Shown here: one piece after another, positions 21,986 to 31,794 of the stretch | How positions within the stretch are numbered: position 1 is the stretch's first letter | Layout of the letters: each line of letters opens with the position of its first letter | Program-made: the position numbers and the translations under genes | Source: Athripsodes cinereus | Lineage: Eukaryota > Arthropoda > Insecta > Trichoptera > Leptoceridae | Assembly: GCA_947579605.1 (NCBI GenBank) | Contig: OX388325.1 | Coordinates: forward strand, 8,241,572-8,305,571 | Direction: 5' to 3' | Length of the DNA stretch: 64,000 nt | The notes under the pieces: model-generated | The model's input: only the letters and a program-made list of their open reading frames with translations | Database searches by the model: none | What the model was told of the DNA's origin: nothing

Positions 21986-22071
21986 CTATATGCCCATCTT
22001 TTATTTCTTTTCGAAGTGCAGTAATTTATTTCTTTATTTAAAAAATTAAAAATCCTACGGTTACAGATTGT

Positions 22072-22112
22072 GATGATTTCTTCGACACCGTTTAATGAAG
22101 TACACATCTCAA
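22072..22112 (-). pseudogene. CR1-like LINE 3' end scrap
   Basis: The reverse complement holds GAGATGTGTACTTCATTAAA then CGGTGTCGAAGAAATCATC, the 3' end seen after the ORFs at 25268 and 47801. Confidence 0.55.
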
Positions 22113-23699
22113 AGATACGGAAAGCCCTGTTAGACGAGCGATGTTCTCAGTTTACTACTGAATGTGGCTACCCAATTTTTGAAGAAAAAATACTTGCTTA
22201 ACCCATTAAAAAGCAACGCCGGGTATTTCGGTCCTCCTAACTGACAAACACTTTAAGAGATAGTGTTTCTATTTCCTATTTATAAAATATGCATGACAAT
22301 GCAAGTTTTGGGGCGAAACTGCAATGAGAATACAATAAGAGACAATGCACTGCCTGACTTTGAAATTCAAATGCAAAAAAAGAAGATGGATCTTGTTCCA
22401 TATTTGAAATATTGCAATATGGTACAGGGTGATAAAGATTTTTATAATTTATTTTTTATAAGACACTTAATTCAGCGGTGAGGTATGTCACCAACCCTGA
22501 ATGTCTTATTGTTTTATGCAGTTAGTGATTGTTAAAATATTTTCTGTAGATTTTATATATTTTGTGATCATTTTAAAAACCCCATGTCTTCTTATCAACT
22601 CTGATAATTTAATCATACATATTTTGTCATAATCCAACGTAATGTGTATTCTATAAATATTTCACAAAGAACAACTATATTTTTTTTTCGTTTATTAATT
22701 AAACATGTGTTCATCACATAAAAACGAAGTTCATTTTAAAAATAAAGAATGCAACAATTGCAAATATCAACATAAATTGTTAAAACATTTTCCCTAAGAA
22801 ATATTTAGTTATTTCCCTGGCGGCTTTCGAAAGCAACAATAAGAGCAGAATCTTTCAAAAGCGGCTCGCAAAATAAAAGTCACCAGCGAAATATCTATAT
22901 TTATCGTTTTATTTTCAATTCTTATTACACTAAACTTCCATCAAGAACCGTCAGTCGATGAATCAAACTTTAAAACATAAATACTACAAAAAAAAATTTT
23001 TTAGGTTGTATTATAAGAAAAATGCAGTTATGCAGTTCTAATATCCATTGAATCAATTTTTAATTCTAAAATAGTCACGTTATACACTAGCACTTTTTAA
23101 ATCTCAAAATGTGTCAGATACGAAGATGGATATACATATTTTAATTGTTTGATAAACTTTCGTTCACCCTGTAGTTTGCCAAAATAGCTCTGGGAATGCT
23201 CGCACATTTTCGTGTCAGTAATTTCTCCAGGCCGCACAATTACGTTCAAAAATCTTTTGTCCTTTATAAAATGTCAAAAGAAAAACAACGAACGTTAATA
23301 CCTTCCAAAGGATTGATGCGAAATTTAAAAAAGGGGGTCGGTTTCTTCCATTTTTAATGTACAAAAAAGGTCACGTTTGAATTTATTATTATCATTGTTT
23401 TGTGGTGTGGAAAGGTGAAATAACACAGCGTAAAAAAACACTATAATTATTTTTATAAAAAAAAGATTCGCAATCCAAATGAAGCGTCGGGTTTGAAAGG
23501 GTTAAATGTCAAAAGTTAATAAAAGTTGTATTTATGAACGGCAATATTTTGCCCCCTTAATGGTGTTTTTGAGTGTCCCGTAGAAGTATCATTATTTTAA
23601 TTTCTTTATTAAAAAAATGTCTACATATTACATATACCTACGGTATGCCCACTTGCGAATGTATAATGTTGTATTGGCACGGAAAAGACAACGTGTCTA
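22113..23699. other. No gene seen; one RTR scrap
   Basis: A short RTR word (TTCAGCGGTGAGGTATGTCA, CCAACCCTGAATGTCTTATT) lies at 22471-22510. The rest is AT-rich and unrecognised. Confidence 0.4.
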
Positions 23700-23704
23700 T
23701 TTAT

Positions 23705-23778
23705 TTATTGTTTATTAAAAAATGATATGCAATGGCGAGATTATCACAGTAATAGTAAATTGATCCGTCTAACCACAG
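23705..23778 (+). repeat. Repeat shared with 28920-28985
   Basis: 'tgatatgcaatggcgaga' then TTATCAC is found in both places, followed by TCTAACCAC. Confidence 0.55.
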
Positions 23779-24043
23779 TCGGCCAGTGTGGCGCGGAGGT
23801 AACGCTCTTGCCTTTAAGTCACGAGGTCCCGAGTTCGATTCCCGGCCAGGGCAAAGTATAAAGAATGACCTTTTTCAAATTGTCCTCGTTCTGGGAGTTG
23901 CATGATTTTATATGTGTTTAGTTCATTGTGTATGTAAGTATGTATCGTCGTGTTAGTACCCATTATACAAGATTCTTCTTAGTTTGGGACTAGCTCGATC
24001 TGTGTGAATTGTCAATGTTTGTTACGTTATGTTACTTGTTTAA
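23779..24043 (+). mobile_element. SINE-A, full length with tRNA-like head
   Basis: Head: GTCGGCCAGTGTGGCGCGG with an A-box-like region, then B-box GAGTTCGATTCCCGG around 23831-23845. The body runs GGGCAAAGTATAAAGAATGA, GTATCGTCGTGTTAGTACCC, TTTGGGACTAGCTCGATCTG and ends in a TTATG-type tail. The A and B boxes imply RNA polymerase III transcription. tRNA resemblance is limited to the first ~75 bp, and the unit is repeated at 25745, 29917, 41610 and 42189. Confidence 0.85.
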
Positions 24044-24077
24044 TAAAAATATTTCAAACTTTTTTCCGATGATGATA

Positions 24078-24470
24078 AATCCGTGGAGTCTCTCACTATT
24101 TTCTATGAGTTTTGCCGTGTTCTGTAAAGGGCACGTATTTGTAAAATATCACAAATAAGACATTTATATTTATACATCTTCAATTAAGCAGTGATGAGGT
24201 ATGCAAACCATCCTGAATTTCTTAGATTGAGTGTCACAAAGAGGACAAATAGCATGTTTATCACATGATGTTTGTCCACTGATTATTTATTTATATTCCT
24301 ATTTATACATAATTTACAGCACAGGCCATTTACATGTTATAAAGTTACATGTTATATAGGTAATTAATATACACAACAGTAACTTACATCAAAAATATAC
24401 ATAACACTAAAGACCCAACACAAGTCCATATTGGTTATCCCAATATTGGGATATGCCGTGATGTATGTAC
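24078..24470 (+). mobile_element. RTR copy, sense, interrupted
   Basis: ATCCGTGGAGTCTCTCACTA to TTTGTCCACTG (24078-24285), then after an inserted LINE-like tail the end GGGATATGCCGTGATGTATG (24445-24470). Confidence 0.6.
24286..24372 (-). repeat. LINE-like 3' end, minus strand
   Basis: Starts with TTATTTATATTCC and contains 'cagcacaggccatttacatg', the reverse of the ends near 4140 and 8060. It appears to interrupt the RTR copy. Confidence 0.45.
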
Positions 24471-24508
24471 CTACCTATGTATGTACATACGTCAGATGAT
24501 TTGTTCAG

Positions 24509-24719
24509 CAGGGCTACTCTTGACAAAACTAAACACGATCTTAATCTAGTCTTGATCTTGATCGTACGACGCACGAAGTGACTATTGGCCAAAAATACAC
24601 GCAAACCGATCGCGCGGTAGCGGTAGCGCGGTGTTTTTGACCATAGTCACTTCGTGCATCGTATGATCAAGATCAAGACTAGATTGAGATCGTGTTTAGT
24701 TTTGTCAAGAGTAACCCTG
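24509..24719. mobile_element. Harbinger-like MITE (family 1), copy B, CAG TSD
   Basis: CAG at 24506-24508 and 24720-24722 flanks CAGGG...CCCTG. Same 211-bp length and ~70-bp arms as copy A, but the central segment is inverted relative to copy A (ACCGATCGCGCGGTAGCGG versus CCGCTAACGCGCGATCGGT). Confidence 0.85.
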
Positions 24720-24857
24720 CAGCGCCATTTTATGGACCATCAAACTTAAAGGCGCGGATGATGGTATAGAAACCACTTGTATATTATTTTATAACATACA
24801 GAGATACTTACTGTATTATTAGTCTACTGATTTCTCCATTATTTGTGTAATTTGCAG

Positions 24858-25165
24858 GTAGAATGCGTTTAAATAAGTTGCGATAGTTTGGACATGTGAA
24901 CGAATGTATGATGAAACGGTAAGGAAGAGAGTGTGTTTATCTGATAGAAGGTGTGTGATAAAGCGTGAATGTCCGAGGACTACGTGATTTGACCACGTGG
25001 ATCAAATTCTTGAGGACTACCGCGTGTTGCATAAGAGAAATCGGCGTGCATGTATGAGGAATTGGATGAATGTGTAGGAAGAGAAAGTAGTGTGTAAGGA
25101 GAGATAAATATTTCCGTTCTTTCTGTCTACCCTATTTGGGCTACTGTCTGAGTATACAGTATAAT
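24858..25165 (+). pseudogene. RTE C-terminal fragment, degraded
   Basis: Aligns with the end of the RTE ORF: AGAATGCGTTTAAATAAGTT, GTGAACGAATG, AAAGCGTGAATGTCCGAGGA, GGCGTGCATGTATGAGGAAT. It has stops and small indels. The tail ends TGAGTATACAGTATAATTAT. An older copy than 14600-15090. Confidence 0.8.
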
Positions 25166-25211
25166 TATATACTTATAAATAGGCATATAACATACCTACA
25201 TATGTGAACAG

Positions 25212-25741
25212 CAGGGTTACTCTTGACAAAACTTAACACGATCTTAATCTAGTCTTGATCTTGATCATAATGGCACCTCAGTCACTTTCTGAACTCTGTG
25301 TTCTCAAAACACCTGCAAGTAGACCTCTACGCTCAGCTAAGACATCCACCAACACGCTGGACGAAAACAACAGAGCAAACAAGTCCTGCTTCTATGATAG
25401 GGCTTTCGGCGTCGCAGGACCCGTCATTTGGAACCGACTCCCCGAGGACCTCCGTAAAAACCAGCCGATTACAACGTTCAGGAGCAAGCTGAAGACTTCG
25501 CTCTTCCAACATAGTTTCCCGCGCCCTTGAGATGGATACTTCATTAAACGGCGCCGAATAAATCATCCAATATAATAATAATAATAATGACGCACGAAGG
25601 GACTATGGTCAAAAACACGGCGCTACCGCTAACGCGTGATCGGTTTGCGTGTATTTTTGGACAATAGCCACTTCGTGCGTCGTATGATCAAGATCAAGAC
25701 TAGATTAAGATCGTATTTAGATTGTGTCAAGTGTAGCCCTG
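25212..25741. mobile_element. Harbinger-like MITE (family 1), copy C, split
   Basis: CAG at 25209-25211 and 25742-25744 flanks the element. Left arm to about 25267, right part from about 25588; a CR1-like LINE fragment lies between. Without it the MITE is about 210 bp. Confidence 0.85.
25268..25590 (+). pseudogene. CR1/L2-like LINE C-terminal fragment nested in a MITE
   Basis: The frame to the stop at 25528-25530 encodes the C-terminal block of CR1/L2-group ORF2: R-A-F-G-V-A-G-P-V-I-W-N-R-L-P-E-D-L-R, then T-T-F-R-S-K-L-K-T-S-L-F. The 3' end GAGATGGATACTTCATTAAA leads to an (AAT)n tail. The intact short frame suggests moderate age. It is younger than the MITE it splits. Confidence 0.8.
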
Positions 25742-25744
25742 CAG

Positions 25745-25985
25745 GTAATAACATAGGTTACAATGTAAAGACAATTCACACAGATCGAGCTAGTCCTAAA
25801 CTAAGATAATATGAATCTTGTATTATGGATACAAAAATGACGATACACATGTTACAATATTCTACATTATTATACATACAACACCCTGGACAGTTTGAAA
25901 AAGGTCATTCTTCATTCTGCCCTGACTGGCAATCGAACCCAGGACCTCGTGACTCAAAGGCAAGAGCGTTATCTCCATGCGTTTG
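25745..25985 (-). mobile_element. SINE-A, antisense
   Basis: CACACAGATCGAGCTAGTCC, ACCTTTTTC-type word reversed (GAAAAAGGTCATTCTTCAT), and a B-box reversed (GGCAATCGAACCCAGGACC). It starts at the right edge of the family 1 MITE. Confidence 0.8.
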
Positions 25986-25989
25986 TTAT

Positions 25990-26559
25990 TCATTTAATTA
26001 AAAAAAATTGTAGTATAAATAGTAAAAATAGTAAGTACAGATAAGCAAATCTATATAAATAATAATTAGTTGACCATGTATGTTCCCCCATAACTTGACA
26101 AAGACTGAACCGAATTAGCTGATTCTTTTTCTGTTGTGTTCGTAATTATCAGGAGACGGTTTAAATTAAAGAAATTTTTTGGAAAATCCAACGGAAAAGT
26201 CGGAAATTTGGATTGTATTTTTGTATGAAAGTGACGTTTATATGACGGTTCCGCTGTCACGTTTTGCCATGTTTAAAAAAAAAACAATATGGAGAATTAT
26301 ACACAATCTATTATTAGAATAATTTTATAAACATTTTCAAATAAGAATCGTTATCCATACAATTAAATATCTGTAGTTCTGAAATAAAATTTTGAAAAAA
26401 TCATGGAAATTTCATATAAATTTATAATGAATAAGTATCTACCTAAAAAAATAAATTAGTACCTACATAATTATATTACGTACAGCAGATAATTTATAAA
26501 CAAATCTGAGTTAAATATAAATATTGTTATACGATGACACACTTGGACAATTACGGGAG
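25990..26559. other. Nothing recognised
   Basis: AT-rich with no landmarks. Confidence 0.4.
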
Positions 26560-26640
26560 TTTGTAAAGAGATTAAAAATAATATTAATCATTCATTGATT
26601 GTTAAGCGGTACGAAGTTCGCTGGGTCAGCTAGTTTAATA
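26560..26640 (+). mobile_element. Helitron-like 3' end candidate
   Basis: AAGCGGTACGAAGTTCGCTG can fold through AGCG/CGCT, and GGTCAGCTAGT ends in CTAG before T. Similar sequence, reversed, starts the repeat at 43097 (ACTAGTTGACC). 5' end not found. Confidence 0.4.
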
Positions 26641-26972
26641 AAATATAAAAACGTTGTGGATTTTTACTTCTTAAACCAGTTTCACTCCAAAGACAAACTT
26701 TGTTAATGTCTACGTACAATATATTATGTTTGTATCTAATATGTTTTGAATTAGTAGGTATTGTGGATTATGACAACGTTTCTTAAAGTACAAAAATAAT
26801 ATATTTTTCGTGAGATTATTGCCAATTACAAGAACGAGGACCTTCAAAATTGACACAGAATAGACAATTTGCATATTTGTCACCTGTTGGCATCCCCATT
26901 GGTAGGAAATGATCATTATTATTATCTCAAAAATTTCACCCTGCACTGAGACCATAATAGATTTCGGCTAAG
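26641..26972. other. Nothing recognised
   Basis: AT-rich, no landmarks. Confidence 0.4.
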
Positions 26973-27464
26973 GTGATCTCAGCAGGAAAAAACAAAGCAA
27001 AAATCAAAAGAGAAATCACCAAAAAGAAGCAACAAAATCATAGTGATCTCAGCAGGAAGAAAAAGCAAAAATCAAAAGAGAAATCACCAAAAAGAAGTAA
27101 CAAAATCATTGTGATCTCAGCAGGAAAAACAAAGCAAAAATCAAAAGGGAAATCACCAAAAAGAAGCAACAAAATCATAGTGATCTCAGCAGGAAAAACA
27201 AAGCAAATATCAAAAGGGAAATCACCAAAAAGAAGCAACAAAATCATAGTGATCTCAGCAGGAAAAACAAAGCAAATATCAAAAGAGAAATCACCAAAAA
27301 GAAGCAACAAAATCATAGTGATCTCAGCAGGAAAAACAAAGCAAATATCAAAAGAGAAATCACCAAAAAGAAGCAACAAAATCGTAGTGATCTCAGCAGG
27401 AAAAACAAAGCAAAAATCAAATGAGAGAAAAAAACACAAAAGAAAAATCACCAAAAACAAGAAA
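26973..27464. repeat. 69-bp minisatellite, 7 copies, open on both strands
   Basis: GTGATCTCAGCAGGAAAAAC begins units at 26973, 27043, 27111, 27180, 27249, 27318 and 27387. As 69 is divisible by three, the plus strand stays open for 184 codons (26973-27527; repeat I-S-A-G-K-T-K-Q-I-S-K then G-K-S-P-K-R-S-N-K-I-I-V) and the minus strand for 140 codons (27038-27460). The first two units are shifted in frame by small indels. The plus product would be Lys/Ser-rich and basic, the minus one Phe/Leu-rich. No signal, domain or promoter supports a gene; I regard it as a non-coding minisatellite. Confidence 0.9.
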
Positions 27465-27529
27465 CAAACTCATAGAAGAGTCTCTATTCTGGTAATAAAG
27501 TCATTGTATGAACATTCTATTAATTAAAT

Positions 27530-27723
27530 AATTTTATGTTTTGAGATGCTATGAATGAATAAATTTATTAATGAATTCTCAAAGTGAGTGGAGTGAAGAG
27601 GATGGAGGCATATGAAATGTGGGTGATGGACATGACCAGTAATGCAATGGTTCTTAGCAGAGCCAAAGCATGTAGACGATTGCTATCGAATGTCAAAATC
27701 TGGAGTGTGCGTCCTTCGTAATA
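27530..27723. other. Nothing recognised
   Basis: No landmark seen. Confidence 0.35.
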
Positions 27724-27826
27724 TCGTGTTCCGTGGAGTTCTTGGCAAACAATAAGTCACTCACTTTTATCAGCAAGTTTTTGAGTTTCCTGTAAAATGG
27801 AAGTGTTTACAAAACAATATTTACGT
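27724..27826 (+). mobile_element. RTR 5' half, sense
   Basis: TTCCGTGGAGTTCTTGGCAA, then GTTTTTGAGTTTCCTGTAAA. It stops just before SINE-B. Confidence 0.6.
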
Positions 27827-27834
27827 AATAATTA

Positions 27835-27995
27835 GAGTTCGTCGGTAGCCTGGAGGAAGAGTCTCGGCCTCGTGAACAAGGGGTCCGTGGTTTGATACCA
27901 GGTGCCGGCAAACTCCCAATTCACAACACGAGCTTTAAGTAGCTTACTGTGAAAGGTGTATAAGGTTGTATTTGGGTTTATAACAAAACCCAGAA
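27835..27995 (+). mobile_element. SINE-B (tRNA-derived)
   Basis: GAGTTCGTCGGTAGCCTGGA at the start, B-box-like GGTTTGATACC at 27891-27901, body to AACAAAACCCAGAAAAATC followed by a T/A-rich tail. Closely similar to 7801-7968. Confidence 0.75.
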
Positions 27996-28084
27996 AAATC
28001 TTTTTTTAGAAAAAAAAAACAAAAAAATTGTCTTTAGCTAGCAAGTATAAACTTTATAATCACAATGTTAAACGAAGTTTTCGT

Positions 28085-28256
28085 TCATAATGGTTTGAAA
28101 CAGAATTTGGTTAGATTGGTGAACGTACCATGGGTAAAGCACACGTGCACTTAAACCAGCCTAAGCCGATTCGTAAGCATCGGAACACCTTTCCTGTTTC
28201 ATACAAAAGGGAGTTAGCACAGTCTGTTGGTTGTGCGGATGAGGTGTCTGTTGAGT
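28085..28256. mobile_element. Half of a TA-flanked MITE (family of 60391)
   Basis: GCCTAAGCCGATTCGTAAGC, GGAACACCTTTCCTGTTTC, GCACAGTCTGTTGGTTGTG and GTCTGTTGAG then TA match the right arm of 60391-60815. The left arm is absent. Confidence 0.6.
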
Positions 28257-28259
28257 AGT

Positions 28260-28670
28260 ACCTATTCTTAATTTATAACTACAATATTGCAAAATATAAT
28301 TAATAGAAAATAAGTGAAAAATAAAACAAATAAAAATCTACATTTCGAGATTGAGAACCACTGGTATAGTAAATCCGGTTTCATAATTTTTTGTGATTTG
28401 TAATTCGGTAGACCGAACGAATCTCTGTCTGTCTGAAAACTGTCTATATGGTCTGCAGGGGTTAACTAACCCATACAAACCTGCGCTTAGTTGCTAGGTA
28501 CAAATTCAATTAAATATAAAATTATGATTCTTATAGTACAAAACGCACCTAAATCAAGTTATCACAAACAGTTTCAGTTTACATAACTGGGATAACCAGC
28601 GATCACAATATAAGATTATCTCCATTAGCTTCACAGTTGTCGCTGTACAGAAGATTCAAACTATTTATCC
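28260..28670. other. Nothing recognised
   Basis: AT-rich, no landmarks. Confidence 0.4.
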
Positions 28671-28675
28671 ATAGC

Positions 28676-28855
28676 ATCACGACGTTTTCCATAAGTAGGA
28701 CAGCCAGAATATTAGCTGCACGTAAAAACATTCATCTCGTCCTGTCTGTGCCAGTAAAAAATAAGACATCTTGAAAATATCACGAAATCAACTCAACATC
28801 TTCAGTTCTGGAGTGATGAGTATATTTCCACCCATTCCGAATGTACCAATTTTAT
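28676..28855. mobile_element. RTR pieces, antisense then sense
   Basis: Antisense: CATCACGACGTTTTCCATAA, CATTCATCTCGTCCTGTCTG. Then sense: ACATCTTCAGTTCTGGAGTG, CCACCCATTCCGAATGT. Two decayed copies head to head. Confidence 0.5.
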
Positions 28856-28909
28856 TTATTTAATTCCTCTTGCACATCATCATTCATGTAACAAAATCAA
28901 CAAATCATT

Positions 28910-28990
28910 TAACATTAAAAAAATGTGATGATATGCAGTGGCGAGATTATCACTTTATAGTGATTTCTTCTATCTAACCACGTCACATTA
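28910..28990 (+). repeat. Repeat shared with 23705-23778
   Basis: GATGATATGCAGTGGCGAGA then TTATCAC, then TCTAACCAC. Confidence 0.5.
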
Positions 28991-29037
28991 ACACTAATAA
29001 ACACAAATAAAAATAATAAAACACAAACAAATGTACT

Positions 29038-29278
29038 TTACTATACCATCACGGCATATCCCACAATCAAGGTAGTCATCAGACCAGCTGCATTTAATAA
29101 ACACGCAAGCTGTGCTCTATGTATCATAATACAATTAAGACATTCAGAACAGGTGGCAAACCTCAATTCTGAAATTAAGATGTCTTTATTTTTTTAACAA
29201 CTGCCTTTAACTGGAAGCTCGAAAATGTACGGAGAAGAGAGGGAGACCAATTCTTTGTCGGGTGCTCCAAGGCCTTAA
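29038..29278 (-). mobile_element. RTR copy, antisense, near full length
   Basis: CTATACCATCACGGCATATC, AACACGCAAGCTGTGCTCTA, GACATTCAGAACAGGTGGCA, GAGGGAGACCAATTCTTTG, TCGGGTGCTCCAAGG in order. Confidence 0.8.
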
Positions 29279-29319
29279 CTGTCTTAACTTTTATTGTCTC
29301 AAGGAAGAAGATTAGCAAG

Positions 29320-29515
29320 ATTATCACATGTGATTAGTGTAAAGGTTACACCAATTCTGGGAGGTGATGAGATGGTATGTTATAGATATATTTGTGGTGT
29401 ACATTATTATGATGGTTTTGATATATAAAAACACTGGAAAATTTAAAGAAAATTAGAGATCAATTAATGTGAATTGTCTATACAATCATGTTATGTTAAA
29501 TAAAAAAAAATCATA
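29320..29515 (+). mobile_element. SINE-A-like 3' remnant, degraded
   Basis: ATTCTGGGAGGTGATGAGAT, then at 29468 GTGAATTGTCTATACAATC and ATGTTATGTTA match the SINE-A end. Confidence 0.35.
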
Positions 29516-29539
29516 TTTTGATAATTTTTCTTCGCAGGT

Positions 29540-29794
29540 TTGAATGAGTTAATACTTTCTTCGCCAGCGTCTGTTGACATTCAGAATAGAAGGCAAGGGG
29601 GAATGTGTAAGCAAGCGAAAATAAACACTACCCCAATTTATTCAAAGACCAATACAATACCGTTTTAAAACACATTTTTGTGCAATATATAGCCAATATA
29701 TTACATACTTATATAAAATAATTACACTAAAAAAATATAATTTTAATTGTGTGCATGTTTGTTGGTATAGCACAATTTATATTATTTATTATTT
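29540..29794. other. Nothing recognised
   Basis: AT-rich, no landmarks. Confidence 0.35.
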
Positions 29795-29865
29795 ATTTAT
29801 TTATTTACATGGCGTGAGCCTTTTACGTGTTAATTAAGCAGTACAATAGACAACAAACACAAACA
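29795..29865 (-). repeat. LINE-like tail, minus strand
   Basis: (TTTA)n then ATGGCGTGAGCCTTTTACGT, the reverse of the LINE-like ends listed above. Confidence 0.4.
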
Positions 29866-29916
29866 GTCGCAATAATCAAAAATCACGAGTCAAAAATACA
29901 TTATGGCTAATTCAAA

Positions 29917-30120
29917 TTCAAGTCCTGGGTTCGATTCCCAGCCAGCGCAAAATGAAGAATGACCTTTTTCAGATTGTCCTGGGTCTGGGTGTTACATGTA
30001 CATATACATGTTTAGTGCATTGTATATATGTGTATCGTCGTGTTAGTACCCATAATACAAGATTCATATCTTAGTGTGGGACTAGCTCGGTCTGTGTGAA
30101 TTGTCCAGGTAAAAAAAAAA
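29917..30120 (+). mobile_element. SINE-A with partial head
   Basis: Begins in the B-box region (GTCCTGGGTTCGATTCCCAG), then AATGAAGAATGACCTTTTTC, GGGTCTGGGTGTTACATG, ATCGTCGTGTTAGTACCC and GGGACTAGCTCGGTCTGTG. It ends in a poly-A run near 30110. This copy gives the empty-site sequence for MITE copy A. Confidence 0.85.
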
Positions 30121-30153
30121 ATAGCTGGAGCTAGTCCCAAACTCAGAAACCAG

Positions 30154-30358
30154 AAAGCCTAGTCAAAACACATTTTAGCGTTACGTTTTCGTTTCGTTTT
30201 CATTCGAATATAGACGACGTTGCGATTTTCGTGTCAATTTTCATAGCTAAAATAATACATAAGAAGCAACGAAAATTGACACGTTCTCGCAACGTCGTAT
30301 ATATTCAAACGAAAACGAAACAAAAACGTAACACTAAAATGTGTTTTGACTAAGCCTT
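30154..30358. mobile_element. Hairpin MITE (family 2), copy 1, CAG TSD
   Basis: CAG at 30151-30153 and 30359-30361. Ends AAAGCCTAGTCAAAACACAT and TGTGTTTTGACTAAGCCTT. Arms run most of the way to the centre (GCGTTACGTTTTCGTTTCG, GACGACGTTGCGA, GTCAATTTTC), so the whole element can fold as one long hairpin. Confidence 0.8.
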
Positions 30359-30361
30359 CAG

Positions 30362-30559
30362 TAGGCCTAGTCAAAACACATTTAAGCGTTACGTTTTCGT
30401 TTCGTTTTCGTTCAAACGTTGACGACGTTGCGAGAACGTGTCAATTTTCGTAGCTACTTGTGTATTTTAGCTACGAAAATTGACACTTTCTCACAACGTC
30501 GTATATATTTGAACGAATACGAAACAAAAACGTAACGCTAAAATGTGTTTTGACTAAGC
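30362..30559. mobile_element. Hairpin MITE (family 2), copy 2
   Basis: Starts TAGGCCTAGTCAAAACACAT directly after the CAG at 30359-30361 that also closes copy 1. It ends TGTGTTTTGACTAAGC. Its own right-hand CAG is not intact. The two copies are tandem neighbours sharing one CAG. Confidence 0.8.
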
Positions 30560-30599
30560 ACTATATAATTAAATACAAAGTATAACTAAAACCAATTGT

Positions 30600-30980
30600 G
30601 TTTTTTTCCATATATAGAGATCATTTTTCATTATACACTTACCGCTAATCGAATCCGGAACATACTGACACAAAGTTAAAAAAAAGAAAAGTTTTTTCCT
30701 AATATATTGATTTTTATTAAGAGGGACGTTTTGTCTTTGTAAAATCTCAAAATTTATATTGTTTGCGACAAAAATAATAATATAATCGGGTTGCGGGTAG
30801 CACTTCTAGTAAGTGTCAAATAAAATCTGCAAATGATTTTTTCTTCATTCATTTAGTTTCCCTTATTTTGGGGGTCTTTAGAGGGTCCATATTTTATAAA
30901 AATACATCATTCGAATCATGTGTGCGGTCTGTAAAATATCTGAGACAAATTTATCAAGGACCAACATACATTCATTCAAA
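30600..30980. other. Nothing recognised
   Basis: AT-rich, no landmarks. Confidence 0.4.
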
Positions 30981-30984
30981 CTCA

Positions 30985-31150
30985 ATCACCCTTTAATGAT
31001 CCTCTTGGGAGCAAGGAGCAGAAATCAATCACCCTCTAATGGTCCTCTTGGGAGCAAGGAGCAGAAATCAATCACCTCCTCCATTCAGAATAGCGTCTTT
31101 GCGACAATTCAGACACTTCTACCCACGACGACATTATTATTAATTCGTTG
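30985..31150 (-). pseudogene. LINE family G C-terminal fragment, with short tandem duplication
   Basis: The reverse strand matches 45734-45973 (from CTCCATTCAGAATAGCGTC). A ~45-bp unit (CCTCTTGGGAGCAAGGAGCA, GAAATCAATCACC) is duplicated at about 31001 and 31042. The coding frame is destroyed. Confidence 0.6.
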
Positions 31151-31239
31151 TCTTAGGAACTGAGTGTTGTGAATGAGGGACACTCAAGAATTTTGTCCAC
31201 AGGTTTTCCAAAGACTTCGGCATCTGACACTTTGTAGAG

Positions 31240-31558
31240 CAGGGATGCACAGACTTATAGGGAACAGGGGCCACTCGGGAAGATTATGAGCCAAGGACGG
31301 GCCGCTATAAGGAAATTAATACTAAAAATTTTAATTTCTAGAAATGCTCAAACATTAAAATTTCTACCCCCCCCCCCCCGTCACCAAATTTTCAAAATGG
31401 TATAGGAATTTGAAATATTTCAAAAACTTCTCAATTTTTTAAAGAGTATTTACTCGAATTATTAAGTATCCGGTACTTCTACCGAATATTCGATACTTTA
31501 TCACAGGTATTAACAATAATTAATTCGTTAGCGGGCCGCGGTTTGTGCATCGCTATTA
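31240..31558. mobile_element. hAT-like MITE with TTTGTAGAG duplication
   Basis: TTTGTAGAG at 31231-31239 and 31559-31567. The left end is CAGGGATGCACAGAC; near the right end GTTTGTGCATCGC is its approximate inverse, with several extra bases before the TSD. A C run lies at about 31368-31379, and GGGCCGC words lie near both ends. An 8-9 bp duplication and CAGGG start suit the hAT superfamily. No transposase. Confidence 0.65.
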
Positions 31559-31569
31559 TTTGTAGAGGA

Positions 31570-31794
31570 ACGAATAGTGCTGCCATTTTTGACCAATAAT
31601 TCTTGTCATTGGACATTCTCAGTAAAACCTGACCCGAACATGACCATTGTCTCTCTAACTGTAATACAAAGATTACAGATCTTTGCTTTGTGTACTGGAG
31701 CATGCTTTAGTAGAAATCAAAATTCGTTTTGTTCCAATTTTTACAGTAGGATATTACACAGTTGGTTTCATTAATCCATCAAGTCTCCGTCAAA
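31570..31794. other. Nothing recognised
   Basis: Short frames only. Confidence 0.35.

Noticed and set aside
23779..23860. tRNA gene
   Set aside because: The tRNA-like head is fused to a repeated SINE body found at several other sites and does not give a full cloverleaf.
25333..25566. 77-codon minus-strand ORF
   Set aside because: Antisense of the CR1-like fragment, which has the family motifs on the plus strand.
26973..27527. Lys/Ser-rich repeat protein gene
   Set aside because: Explained by a 69-bp non-coding minisatellite; the minus strand is equally open and early units are frameshifted.
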